From NCBI RefSeq assembly GCF_000496835.1, contig NZ_KI543237.1, positions 722,641 to 786,640 on the forward strand: a stretch of DNA of 64,000 nt, read 5' to 3'. A program made the position numbers and the translations under genes. Shown one piece after another: positions 39,342 to 47,707 of this stretch. Positions within the stretch are counted from its first letter, which is position 1, and each line of letters opens with the position of its first letter. This DNA is from Thalassobacillus devorans MSP14 (GTDB lineage Bacteria > Bacillota > Bacilli > Bacillales > Halobacillaceae). The notes below the pieces were generated by a model that did no database searches, was not told the DNA's origin, and saw only the letters and a program-made list of their open reading frames with translations.

Positions 39342-39378
39342 AAAAAAGCTGCCGCATACGATGATGCAACAGCTTTCA
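39342..39378 (-). terminator. Terminator after speB
   Basis: AAAGCTGCCGCAT at 39346-39358 pairs with ATGCAACAGCTTT at 39364-39376 with mismatches, followed on the minus strand by TTTTTT. Confidence 0.85.
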
Positions 39379-39381
39379 CTC

Positions 39382-40254
39382 TTATTTCACCCAGCCGAGG
39401 AGCATTTCGCGGACGAATTTACTGGCTGCGATGGCAGTTTGTTCAGTTGGATCATAAGCGGGTGCTACTTCTACAAGATCGCCACCGATCAGCTGTATAT
39501 CAGCATTTGCAATCAAATGAATCGCTTCTAACAATTCTTTTGACGAAATGCCGCCCGCTTCTGCTGTGCCCGTGCCCGGCGCAAATGCAGGGTCGAGCAC
39601 ATCGATATCGATCGTCACATAGACTGGACGACCCTTCAGACGTGGCAGCATTTCCTTCAACGGTTCAGCCACATCATATTTTGCCATGTACATTCCACTT
39701 TCTCTGGCATACTGGAATTCTTCACGCATGCCTGAGCGGATACCAAATGAATATACGTTTTCCGGTCCGATCAGCTCACAGGTTTTTCTAATCGGTGTGG
39801 AGTGAGATAATGGCTCACCTTCATATTCTTCACGTAAGTCAGCATGAGCATCAATATGGATGACTGCAAGATCCGGATACTTCCGATACATTGCCTTAAG
39901 TACCGGCCAGGTGACAAGATGCTCACCGCCCAGACCTAACGGAAACTTCCCTTTTTCTAACAGCTTCCCAATATACTCTTCAATCATATCGATGCTCCGC
40001 TGGGGATTTCCGAACGGTAACGGGATATCTCCGGCGTCGAAGTAATTGACTTCTTCCATATGTTTATCCAAATACGGACTGTATTCCTCCAGACCGATCG
40101 ATGCCTCCCGGATGCGATTGGGACCAAAGCGGGAACCAGGGCGGAAGCTGACCGTCCAATCCATCGGCATCCCGTAAATAACCGCATCAGCTGCTTCCCC
40201 GTCCTCCCTGCTCATAATAAACACTTTTCCGGAATAAGCTTCGTCAAAGCGCAT
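39382..40254 (-). CDS. speB: Agmatinase
   Basis: Hydrolyses agmatine to putrescine and urea with two Mn ions. 290 residues. The ureohydrolase metal-ligand motifs are complete: GGEHLVTWPVL, HIDAHADLR and TIDIDVLDPAFAPGTGTAEAGG. It lies 11 bases downstream of speE, giving a putrescine-spermidine operon as in B. subtilis (ywhG-ywhF). Confidence 0.96.
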   Translation of the reverse strand: MRFDEAYSGKVFIMSREDGEAADAVIYGMPMDWTVSFRPGSRFGPNRIREASIGLEEYSPYLDKHMEEVNYFDAGDIPLPFGNPQRSIDMIEEYIGKLLEKGKFPLGLGGEHLVTWPVLKAMYRKYPDLAVIHIDAHADLREEYEGEPLSHSTPIRKTCELIGPENVYSFGIRSGMREEFQYARESGMYMAKYDVAEPLKEMLPRLKGRPVYVTIDIDVLDPAFAPGTGTAEAGGISSKELLEAIHLIANADIQLIGGDLVEVAPAYDPTEQTAIAASKFVREMLLGWVK

Positions 40255-40265
40255 GTTATCCCTCC

Positions 40266-41093
40266 TTACTCTGTCAAATCTTTTACAAATTTCGGCAGCG
40301 CAAATGCTGCTTTATGCAGCTCTTTTGTATAATATTTCGTTTCCATGTCATGGAATCGCTCTTCTTGAACTTCCAGCGGATCATACTGTTTGCTCCCGAT
40401 GGTGAAGGTCCAAAGTCCGCTTGGGTAAGTAGGAATATTGGCGGTGTAGACACGGGTAATCGGAAAGGTTTCTTTTACATCGCTGTATACCTGGCGAATT
40501 AAATCTGCTTTAAACCAGGGGTTGTCCGTCTGGGCAACAAAAATCCCATCGTTTTTCAACGCCTTGGCTATACCTTCATAAAATCCTTTGCTGAACAAAT
40601 TGACCGCCGGCCCTACTGGCTCGGTGGAATCCACCATAATGACATCGTAATCATTTTCACTCTCAGCGATATGCATGAACCCATCCGCTACTTTCACTTC
40701 CACGCGAGGATCTTCCAGCTTGCCGGCGATGTCAGGCAAATAATGCTTCGAATACTCAATCACTTTACCATCGATTTCTACCAGGGTCGCTTTTTCTACT
40801 TCAGGGTGCTTCAATACTTCACGAATGACCCCGCCGTCCCCTCCGCCGACTACCAGCACATTGTTTGGATTAGGATGGGTAAATAACGGCACGTGTGCCA
40901 CCATTTCATGGTAGACGAATTCATCTTTTTGAGTCGTCATGACCATATCATCCAGAACGAGCATGTTCCCCCACTCTTCCGTTTCCAGCATGTCCAGCTG
41001 TTGAAAATCTGTTTTCTCTGTATGAAGCGAACGTTTAATCTTCGCTGTTATACCGAAATTCTCGGTCTGCTTTTCTGTAAACCATGTACTCAT
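40266..41093 (-). CDS. speE: Spermidine synthase
   Basis: Transfers an aminopropyl group from decarboxylated SAM to putrescine. 275 residues. The nucleotide-binding [16 protein letters not shown], the acidic [14 protein letters not shown] (catalytic Asp) and QTDNPWF are intact. First gene of the speE-speB pair. It is divergent from the PBP gene, with about 195 bases of AT-rich DNA between. Confidence 0.96.
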   Translation of the reverse strand: MSTWFTEKQTENFGITAKIKRSLHTEKTDFQQLDMLETEEWGNMLVLDDMVMTTQKDEFVYHEMVAHVPLFTHPNPNNVLVVGGGDGGVIREVLKHPEVEKATLVEIDGKVIEYSKHYLPDIAGKLEDPRVEVKVADGFMHIAESENDYDVIMVDSTEPVGPAVNLFSKGFYEGIAKALKNDGIFVAQTDNPWFKADLIRQVYSDVKETFPITRVYTANIPTYPSGLWTFTIGSKQYDPLEVQEERFHDMETKYYTKELHKAAFALPKFVKDLTE

Positions 41094-41289
41094 CTATCAT
41101 AACTCCCTTCGTTAATAACACAGGTATCCTTCTATTTATCCCTGTAAACAATCAAATTATAGAGAATTCCAGAAAAAAAGCAACACTTTTTTCCTTGTGC
41201 CCTGAATCGCGCCAATGTTTAATTTCCCCCCCATTATCCCATAATGTTAAAAAACATTCGAAAAAGTCGGAGAACGGGGAGCGCTTAAC

Positions 41290-43338
41290 ATGAAAAAATG
41301 GTTCCAGCACCGTAACAAATGGATACGTTCACTTCTTTTGCTCGGTACAGGCACAATCGCTGTCGGGTTGGCAGTCATGATAATGGTGCTTCTCTATGCA
41401 TTGATCAGCGGCCCGCCGTCGTTGACTACAGAGCAAAACACCATCTACTACAGCCGGGATGGCAGTGTAATTGAAGAAGACTTCGGCACTAAACGACGCT
41501 ATTGGGTAGATTTGGAAGACATTTCGCCTTATGTCGTCCAGGCAACGCTTACCTCAGAAGATCGTCATTTTTATGACCATTCCGGGTTTGATATCAAGCG
41601 GATCGGGGCAGCTGTCTTGAAAAATATCCGCAACCTTTCCAAAGTGGAAGGCGCAAGCACGATTACCCAACAGTATGCCCGTAACCTTTACTTATCCCAT
41701 GAAAAAACATGGGTACGAAAAGCGAAAGAAGCAGTCTATGCACTAAGGCTCGAAATGTTTTATAAGAAAGATGAAATATTAGCCGGGTATTTGAACACGA
41801 TTTATTATGGTCATGGCGCTTATGGCATCGAAGCGGCCAGCCGATATTATTTTGACAAACATGCAGATGAGCTCACACTTGCTGAAGCAGCGATGCTTGC
41901 AGGCGTCCCGAAAGGACCAAGCTATTATTCTCCTTACAATAACGAAGAGAACGCCAATAATCGTCAGGCACGCATTTTGGCCAGTATGGAAGCGGCCGGG
42001 CATATCGATGCGGAGGAAAGTGAACTTGCCTCCCGCGAAGTGCTGGATTATCAGGAACCATCAGAAGTTGAGGCCCCGGATATTGCTCCTTACTTCCAGG
42101 ATGTTGTGGCGATAGAAGCAATGAACCGGCTTGATATCGACCGGGAACAGCTAACAGTTGGAGGCTACCATATTTATACGACACTTGATATTCCTACCCA
42201 GGAAACATTAGAAAAATCTATGGAACGTCATATTGAAGAAAAGTCAAAAATTCAAGCAGCAGGTATTATATTAGAACCTGATTCCGGCGCAATCAGGGGA
42301 CTTGTGGGCGGCCGTGATTATGAAGCAAGTCCATTCAACCGGGCGACTCAGGCAAAACGGATGGTAGGCTCCACTATCAAACCTTTTTTATATTATGAAG
42401 CCCTTGATAGTGGTTTTACGCCGACGACACAATTGGTAAGTAAACCGACTAAATTCCAGCTGGGAAATGGCGAAACCTACGCCCCAAGCAATTTCGACGG
42501 CTATTATGCCAACGAGCCGATTACAATGGCCCAGGCCCTCGCGGTGTCCGATAATATTTATGCGGTCAAAACGAACGTCTACCTGGGGCCGGAACGTTTA
42601 AAAAATACCTTGAAGCAATTTGGAATTTCAGGGGATATTCCAGCTGTACCTTCCCTGGCCTTAGGCACAGCTTCCCTTTCGCTATATGATATGACTAAAG
42701 CGTACAGTAAGCTGGCTCGTCCAGAAGAGGATAACACTCCTCATGCCATCACTAAAATCACTGATAGTCACGGCAACATCCTTTATGAATATGAGCCGCC
42801 AAATGTAAAAAATAAGATTGATCCTGTACGGGCATTCATCACCGCTCATATGATGACAGGAATGTTCGATTCATCACTAAATGGATATATGCGTGTGACC
42901 GGATCAAGTATTGCTGATCAACTTAGCCGCCCTTACTCTGGAAAATCCGGATCAACAAATACAGACAGCTGGATGATAGGATTCAGTCCTGAGCTTGTAG
43001 CTGGTGTTTGGACTGGTTATGATCAGCAAAAAGAAATCACCAGAATGAGCGAATTTCAATACGCCAAAAACATATGGGCCGATGTGATGGAAAAAGCTCA
43101 TGAAGATAAGAAATTCAGGACTATGAAGGCACCCGAGGGTGTAATAGGCGTTTATGTCGACCCCGCAACAGGACTGCGGGCAACTCCCTATTGTGATACA
43201 CAACGATTGATGTACTTTCAACAAGGGAAAGAACCTGAAGAATTTTGCACAGAACATACCTATGAAAAGGATCAGTATCATTTAGATGAAGAAAAAAACA
43301 AAGGTGGATGGAAAGAATTACTGGACTGGTTATTTTAA
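41290..43338 (+). CDS. pbpG: Class A penicillin-binding protein (PbpG/YwhE type)
   Basis: Bifunctional peptidoglycan synthase, 682 residues. One N-terminal membrane helix (about 14-40) is followed by a GT51 glycosyltransferase (TSEDRHFYDHSGFD, GASTITQQYARNLYL). The transpeptidase has SxxK in GSTIKPF, SDN in AVSDNIYA and KSGS in SGKSGSTNTD. The last motif is KSG rather than KTG. In B. subtilis the gene at this place acts in spore peptidoglycan. GGGGAG precedes the ATG. Confidence 0.93.
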   Translation: MKKWFQHRNKWIRSLLLLGTGTIAVGLAVMIMVLLYALISGPPSLTTEQNTIYYSRDGSVIEEDFGTKRRYWVDLEDISPYVVQATLTSEDRHFYDHSGFDIKRIGAAVLKNIRNLSKVEGASTITQQYARNLYLSHEKTWVRKAKEAVYALRLEMFYKKDEILAGYLNTIYYGHGAYGIEAASRYYFDKHADELTLAEAAMLAGVPKGPSYYSPYNNEENANNRQARILASMEAAGHIDAEESELASREVLDYQEPSEVEAPDIAPYFQDVVAIEAMNRLDIDREQLTVGGYHIYTTLDIPTQETLEKSMERHIEEKSKIQAAGIILEPDSGAIRGLVGGRDYEASPFNRATQAKRMVGSTIKPFLYYEALDSGFTPTTQLVSKPTKFQLGNGETYAPSNFDGYYANEPITMAQALAVSDNIYAVKTNVYLGPERLKNTLKQFGISGDIPAVPSLALGTASLSLYDMTKAYSKLARPEEDNTPHAITKITDSHGNILYEYEPPNVKNKIDPVRAFITAHMMTGMFDSSLNGYMRVTGSSIADQLSRPYSGKSGSTNTDSWMIGFSPELVAGVWTGYDQQKEITRMSEFQYAKNIWADVMEKAHEDKKFRTMKAPEGVIGVYVDPATGLRATPYCDTQRLMYFQQGKEPEEFCTEHTYEKDQYHLDEEKNKGGWKELLDWLF

Positions 43339-43347
43339 CTTCCAAAA

Positions 43348-43382
43348 GAAAAAGGTCGAGGAAAATCCCCGACCTTTTTCTT
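43348..43382 (+). terminator. Terminator after pbpG
   Basis: AAAGGTCG at 43351-43358 pairs with CGACCTTT at 43370-43377, followed by TTTCTTTG. Confidence 0.88.
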
Positions 43383-43491
43383 TGTCCTAGTAAAACATGT
43401 ATAACCCATGTGATAAACATTTTACAAATTTCACAAAAAAACCTCAAGATTTTCACACATCATTCACAATTTAGACACATTTGTATGATGT

Positions 43492-44028
43492 TTAAACCTT
43501 CAGCGCTTGCTTTAATTCATCAGAGGAATTCTCCCACATTTCCTCACTATGTTCGCGCAAAAATTTAGTAAGAATCTCTTTTGATTTATCATCCATGTGC
43601 TCGACGACAAATTTTCCTTTCAATGATTTGTCCATGTGGTTGACGTGCTCAGGAAGCAGTTTATATCCCCGGCGGATTTCCCGGTCTACGCGGATTTCAC
43701 TGCTGGCTACACCATAATATAGAGGACCTTTCTCTGTACGTTCAATGGTTACCCAAGTGATCCAATACAACAAACCGTTTGGTACCTCTGACTTGTCGGT
43801 AAGAAACTTGATCCGCTTTTCGACAGCACTGCGGGCATGCATTGCCCCCATATCAACATAAGCCTCTTCTTCATTAGGATCGACAATGACAGGTGACATA
43901 TTCTCCAATGTAATCGCTCCGACACCATAACCACCGTGTCCATCAGTAGAGTCGTCTTTTAATATCGTAAATTGGTTTTTCTTTTTGTCTTGATCTTTGT
44001 TTTTCTTGAACTGGTCAAATTCTTTCAT
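43492..44028 (-). CDS. ywhD: YwhD family protein
   Basis: 178 residues, conserved in Bacilli next to the ywhE PBP gene; function unknown. It starts with a basic low-complexity segment (KKNKDQDKKKNQF). A well-conserved domain follows (NMSPVIVDPNEEEAYVDMGA, then GLLYWITWVTIER). There is no signal peptide. Convergent with pbpG. Confidence 0.9.
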   Translation of the reverse strand: MKEFDQFKKNKDQDKKKNQFTILKDDSTDGHGGYGVGAITLENMSPVIVDPNEEEAYVDMGAMHARSAVEKRIKFLTDKSEVPNGLLYWITWVTIERTEKGPLYYGVASSEIRVDREIRRGYKLLPEHVNHMDKSLKGKFVVEHMDDKSKEILTKFLREHSEEMWENSSDELKQALKV

Positions 44029-44171
44029 GGTAAGCAGCCTCCTATTTCCGATCGGTTTGTTTTTTCATTTTAACATACTGCTTCGTTCTGTTCAGTTTGT
44101 AAAACTTGCAGAAAAAGCAGGAATTTCGACAAATTATAAAGAAATAGTTTTGCAGTCTGTCGATTGGGACT

Positions 44172-44698
44172 TTCTAAAACCCGTACCGTAAAGTCGAAGA
44201 CTTGATTTCAAGAAAATTTGGGTCAGTCGCCGAGTCATGAGTAAGGGCGGCTTGGGAAACGATTCGCTTTCCTGTGGGGGAGCTGGCAAGCCTCCTCAGA
44301 CTTCGTCTTCCGGGGTCTCGCCTAGATCCTTCTCCCACGGGAGTCTCACCGTTTCCCCGCCACCCTATCCGTTTTTTGATGAATGAACCCTGCCTTGTAA
44401 GAAGATACCTTCCACATTTACTGAATGATAAGGCTCAATGATCCAGGAAGCAAGCGCTCTTTGGAGCTGTTACTATGTTTGAATGATTCTGCCTATCGAT
44501 GTTTCCGTTTCTGTTATAAACGTAAGGAGGTCCGGGAAATTGCGAGACTCCTATGGGATTAAAGTACATGGTGAGATCCCGCAGGGCTTTAGCCCGAGGA
44601 AGCTCACCGTACTCCCATGGAAAGCGAGTGATTTCACGGACCTGCAGAGATTCTCATCCGTTACGGAAACAGTTTCTCTCGAAACTGAGTCTTAACTT
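44172..44698 (+). repeat. Large dispersed repeat, copy R4 (abuts a broken ywhB)
   Basis: About 527 bp, subfamily B with R5 and R6. The left end contains GTCGAAGACTTGATTTCAAG and the right end CTCGAAACTGAGTCTTAACTT. Left arm at about 44250-44360, right arm at about 44525-44645. The right end runs directly into codon 1 of the remaining ywhB reading frame, with an in-frame stop just before it. The gap from ywhD to here contains no other gene. Confidence 0.87.
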
Positions 44699-44700
44699 AA

Positions 44701-44862
44701 ATGCTGGAAGGTCGTACGGATGAACAGAAACAAGCATTCGCCAAAGTAGTGACTGATGCAGTCACTAGAACTACTGGTGCCAGGAAAGAAGCAGTAACTA
44801 TCGTTATTGAAGAAATGGCCAAATCTCATTATGCTGTCGGCGGTAAAAGAGTGAGCGATTAA
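44701..44862 (+). pseudogene. ywhB: 4-oxalocrotonate tautomerase (YwhB), 5'-truncated
   Basis: A 53-codon frame reads MLEGRTDEQKQAFAKVVTDA at the start, then IEEMAKSHYAVGGKRVSD. It aligns with the 4-OT family from about residue 8 to the normal end. The first seven or so residues, including the catalytic Pro1 and the first beta strand, are missing. They are replaced by the end of repeat R4, with TAA just before the ATG. No ribosome site is visible. The family is about 61 residues. The protein, if made, should be inactive. Confidence 0.85.
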
Positions 44863-44869
44863 AACACAG

Positions 44870-44905
44870 ATAAGCCCGGGCGAAAGACACCCGGGCTTTT
44901 ATTTA
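44870..44905. terminator. Bidirectional terminator between ywhB remnant and the DDAH-like gene
   Basis: AAGCCCGGG at 44872-44880 pairs with CCCGGGCTT at 44890-44898, with A- and T-rich flanks. Confidence 0.88.
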
Positions 44906-45748
44906 TTATGAAGTGGAGCGCCGCAATGGCAGGGTACAGCAGCGGAATGATCCGCCAGACTTAATAATTTCCGAGAAATCAACTTCTACGACTTCAAATC
45001 CTTTCTCCCGTATCTTCTCATTCACTTTTTTATTGTGAGGCAGGCTGATGACCTTACCTGGAGCAATGGATAGGACATTTACTCCCATGGTGAACTGTTC
45101 ATCCTCATCTACCTCAATCAGCGTGTACTGTCGGCTCAGCATTTCATATTCTTTTTTTCTAAGCGCACCTGAAAATACTAAAGCATACTCCGTGGAGAGA
45201 ATATTGAATACACAATCAAGATGTAAATATTCTTCTTTTATTGGCACCGCAGTCACATGATGGTCAGGAAGCAATTCCTGAAGATTTGCAACACCGTTTT
45301 CATTGGTCCGGTCGCTCAGACCGACCCATACCTGGTCTCCATCTACGATGACATCTCCGCCTTCAATGGTACCATTGGAGATTTTTTCCCAATTGGCACC
45401 TTCCTGTTGCAATATCGTTTGCAACAATTTTTCTTCTCCTTCACGTACTTCATTACCCATATTGGAAACAATCACTTTTTCTCCGATGCAAAATCCAATG
45501 TCCCTGGTAAACACTTGTTCATTAAAGGACTCCTCAGGTTCTAATTCAATTACTTCAATATTATGGTTCCTCATTAACTTCACAAAATCATGATGCTGCT
45601 TACAAGCCTCGTTGATATCTATATTTACATCGATGTATTTCTTTTGGGTTTCGTTGATGGCTTCTTCAATCCGCATATAAGCGGGCGAGCATACAACCAC
45701 CTTTTCTAATGTATCGAATTCCGATTCACACCCAATACCTTCATTCAT
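44906..45748 (-). CDS. Dimethylarginine dimethylaminohydrolase/amidinotransferase-like enzyme
   Basis: 280 residues with the pentein (guanidino-modifying) fold. Visible are the acidic FTRDIGFCIGEKVIVSNMG segment, GTIEGGDVIVDG, catalytic His in EYLHLDCVFNIL, and the nucleophile in GGSFRCCTLPLRR near the end. Substrate is probably dimethylarginine, arginine or a related guanidine compound; the sequence does not decide. The ATG at 45748 follows AGAGGA. A TTG at 45778 behind AGAGGTG is a possible longer start. Confidence 0.85.
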   Translation of the reverse strand: MNEGIGCESEFDTLEKVVVCSPAYMRIEEAINETQKKYIDVNIDINEACKQHHDFVKLMRNHNIEVIELEPEESFNEQVFTRDIGFCIGEKVIVSNMGNEVREGEEKLLQTILQQEGANWEKISNGTIEGGDVIVDGDQVWVGLSDRTNENGVANLQELLPDHHVTAVPIKEEYLHLDCVFNILSTEYALVFSGALRKKEYEMLSRQYTLIEVDEDEQFTMGVNVLSIAPGKVISLPHNKKVNEKIREKGFEVVEVDFSEIIKSGGSFRCCTLPLRRSTS

Positions 45749-45904
45749 TTTTTCCTCTTCTTTCAATACCAAGGCCAAAGCTACCACCTCTATAAGATTT
45801 ATTCTTTATACTAATAATTCCCTTTATCATGAGAAGCAAACCTGTTCAATATCTGCTGCTATTTATTTTGTCCTATACCGTACGAATCATTATCTATATA
45901 TACG

Positions 45905-45930
45905 GTTTAAATTTGAGAAAGGTTGGTAAT
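45905..45930 (+). promoter_or_regulatory. Sigma-B-like promoter of the small stress gene cluster
   Basis: GTTTAA (45905-45910), 14 bases and GGTAAT (45925-45930) fit the general-stress sigma-B pattern (GTTTAA, 12-14, GGGTAT). A second weaker match lies before the next gene at 46212-46238. Confidence 0.6.
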
Positions 45931-45979
45931 TGAAAATATGTCAGCAAAGAACAATATTATAGAAAAGGAGGTTATCTGT

Positions 45980-46171
45980 TTGGCAAAAGACAATAAAAAG
46001 ATGGGTTATGACGAAGCAGGCCCGAGGAAAGATCGAAAGCCCGAGAAAAAATATGATCCGCAAAGGCTTTCTAATATAGCTGATGATCAAGAAGAAGATC
46101 CAGTGAGTCATAAATATAAGCAAGATAACTATAAAGACGTAAAAAGAAATGATGATCCATCTAACACCTGA
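45980..46171 (+). CDS. Small hydrophilic stress-type protein without KGG repeats
   Basis: 63 residues from a TTG start, with AAGGAGG 9 bases upstream. Highly charged and disordered-looking. Its N-terminus (AKDNKKMGYDEAGPRKD) is a relative of the start of the next two proteins (NNNRKMSYEEAGKKGG), but the KGG units are lost. It is the first of three tandem genes behind a sigma-B-like promoter. Function unknown; a protective or desiccation role is inference. Confidence 0.75.
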   Translation: MAKDNKKMGYDEAGPRKDRKPEKKYDPQRLSNIADDQEEDPVSHKYKQDNYKDVKRNDDPSNT

Positions 46172-46211
46172 TTACAATCAAATTACAAAATTGGAAATTT
46201 TAAGTAAAACG

Positions 46212-46238
46212 GTTTTAGTCAAGTGATATCGTGGTAAC
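46212..46238 (+). promoter_or_regulatory. Possible second sigma-B-like promoter
   Basis: GTTTTA (46212-46217), 15 bases and GGTAAC (46233-46238), about 35 bases before the first KGG gene. Weaker than the one at 45905. Confidence 0.35.
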
Positions 46239-46272
46239 TTAAACAACAACTACTCAAAAGGAGGTTTTTCAA

Positions 46273-46488
46273 TTGGCTAACAACAATAAGAACAACAACC
46301 GTAAAATGAGTTATGAAGAAGCAGGTAAAAAGGGTGGCGAGAAAGTAAGTAACAAGTACAGTCAGGAACATTTTGAGGAAATCGGTAAAAAAGGCGGAGA
46401 AAAAGTAAGCGATAAGTACAGCAAACAGCACTTCGAAGAGATTGGCAAAAAAGGTGGAAGAAATTCCAACTCTAACAACAATTCTTAA
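46273..46488 (+). CDS. GsiB-like general stress protein, three KGG repeats
   Basis: 71 residues, TTG start, AAAGGAGG 8 bases upstream. It has three units of about 20 residues of the type EEIGKKGGEKVSNKYSQEHF, the KGG (LEA group 1-like) repeat seen in B. subtilis GsiB. It lacks hydrophobic segments and cysteines. Expected to be a soluble hydrophilin. It is a shorter paralogue of the next gene; the two share their ribosome site and first 13 codons almost base for base. Confidence 0.9.
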   Translation: MANNNKNNNRKMSYEEAGKKGGEKVSNKYSQEHFEEIGKKGGEKVSDKYSKQHFEEIGKKGGRNSNSNNNS

Positions 46489-46573
46489 GAGTGAATAGTC
46501 TCTATAGAATTTTTGAAGGTTAGTACTCCCCATTATTGAGAACATCACTATATTATCTAAGGAGGTTTTTCAA

Positions 46574-46963
46574 TTGGCTAACAACAATAAGAACAACAAT
46601 CGTAAAATGAGTTATGAACAGGCTGGACAAAAGGGCGGCGAGAAGACCAGTAACAAGTACAGCCAGGATCACTTTGAGGAAATCGGCCAAAAAGGCGGAG
46701 AAAAAGTAAGCGATAAGTATAGTCAGGAACACTTCGAAGAGATTGGCCAAAAAGGCGGAGAAAAGACCAGCAATAAGTACAGCCAGGATCACTTTGAGGA
46801 AATTGGTAAAAAAGGTGGCGAAACCACCAGCCAAAATAAAGATAAAGATTTTTATCAGGAAATCGGTAAAAAAGGCGGAGAAAAAACAAGCGAGAAGCAT
46901 GGAGAGGAATTCTACGAAGACATCGGTAAAAAAGGCGGTAGAAATTCCAGCTCCAATCGGTAA
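46574..46963 (+). CDS. GsiB-like general stress protein, six KGG repeats
   Basis: 129 residues, TTG start after AAGGAGG. Six tandem KGG units of about 20 residues (for example FEEIGQKGGEKTSNKYSQDH), so the coding DNA is a 60-bp tandem repeat that may expand or contract. Same family as the preceding gene. A terminator follows. Probably induced by general stress. Confidence 0.92.
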   Translation: MANNNKNNNRKMSYEQAGQKGGEKTSNKYSQDHFEEIGQKGGEKVSDKYSQEHFEEIGQKGGEKTSNKYSQDHFEEIGKKGGETTSQNKDKDFYQEIGKKGGEKTSEKHGEEFYEDIGKKGGRNSSSNR

Positions 46964-46985
46964 ATAACTTCTCACCTGATCATAC

Positions 46986-47022
46986 AAGAGGGCTGTCCTG
47001 TAGCGAGGGCAGTCCTTTTTTG
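46986..47022 (+). terminator. Terminator after the KGG genes
   Basis: AGGGCTGTCC pairs with GGGCAGTCCT (two wobble pairs) and is followed by TTTTTT. Confidence 0.8.
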
Positions 47023-47191
47023 CATAGGAAGAATCCTATGTTTGTCCATTATAACAAACGTTATCTTTATTTCAAATTAGAAAAACTTGGCTTATCGCCA
47101 AGTCCTTATGGTGAAAGTCTTAGTTTTTTCTTATACTTTAACCCTTTAACAAAGTTAAACTTTCCTAAAGTACAAAAAACCGCGCCCCTAT

Positions 47192-47695
47192 CTAATGAAG
47201 GGTACGACGCATTTCTTCGATAAAGCCCCAGGCTTCGTTTATCTCATCCACCGTATAATTCTGTTTACTTTTTACTGTCCGTACTTTCTCTTCTACCTCT
47301 TCACGGGATAAGTGTTCAAAGTACAGCATGGTTGAAACGAGTTCCAGAAAACGGGAGCTTTTTTCTTTCATTTTTGTAATCCGCTCCCCCATTGCAGGCA
47401 ACTCGACCTGGTAGTGCTTCAAAAACTCATTTCCAGCATCTGTGAGTTGATAGCGGTACTGGTAATAGTTCTTTTTTTCTTCTTTTGTTTCATTAATAAA
47501 CCCGAGGTTGCATAGTTCCTCGATTCTTAGCGTCAGTTCCTCAGAATACGGTCCATAAAAATGAAACTGGTAGCGTTCTTCAAAAGGAACCTCGCATTTT
47601 TTTAAGATATAAATTATTTTCTGCAGCTTCTTTCTCCCTACGATTTCATCTGAGCTGGCAAAAAAATGCATAAGCTTTGCATGGTTTTCTAACAT
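47192..47695 (-). CDS. ywgA: YwgA family protein
   Basis: 167 residues. A winged-helix-like protein of unknown role, conserved downstream of ywfO. Recognised from LENHAKLMHFFASSDEIVGR and the YQFHFYGPYSEELTLRIEEL segment. The start at 47695 is chosen because AGGGG lies about 9 bases upstream; the ATG at 47704 is too close to it. It follows ywfO by about 12 bases, so they share a transcript. Confidence 0.88.
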   Translation of the reverse strand: MLENHAKLMHFFASSDEIVGRKKLQKIIYILKKCEVPFEERYQFHFYGPYSEELTLRIEELCNLGFINETKEEKKNYYQYRYQLTDAGNEFLKHYQVELPAMGERITKMKEKSSRFLELVSTMLYFEHLSREEVEEKVRTVKSKQNYTVDEINEAWGFIEEMRRTLH

Positions 47696-47707
47696 ACGGC
47701 TCATCCC

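Noticed and set aside
41094-41289. Polyamine-sensing leader between speE and pbpG
   Set aside because: I saw no stable conserved-looking structure in this AT-rich gap.
46574-46963. Tandem 60-bp repeats as a CRISPR-like or noncoding array
   Set aside because: The repeat is in frame, encodes KGG units and follows a ribosome site, so it is a coding repeat.
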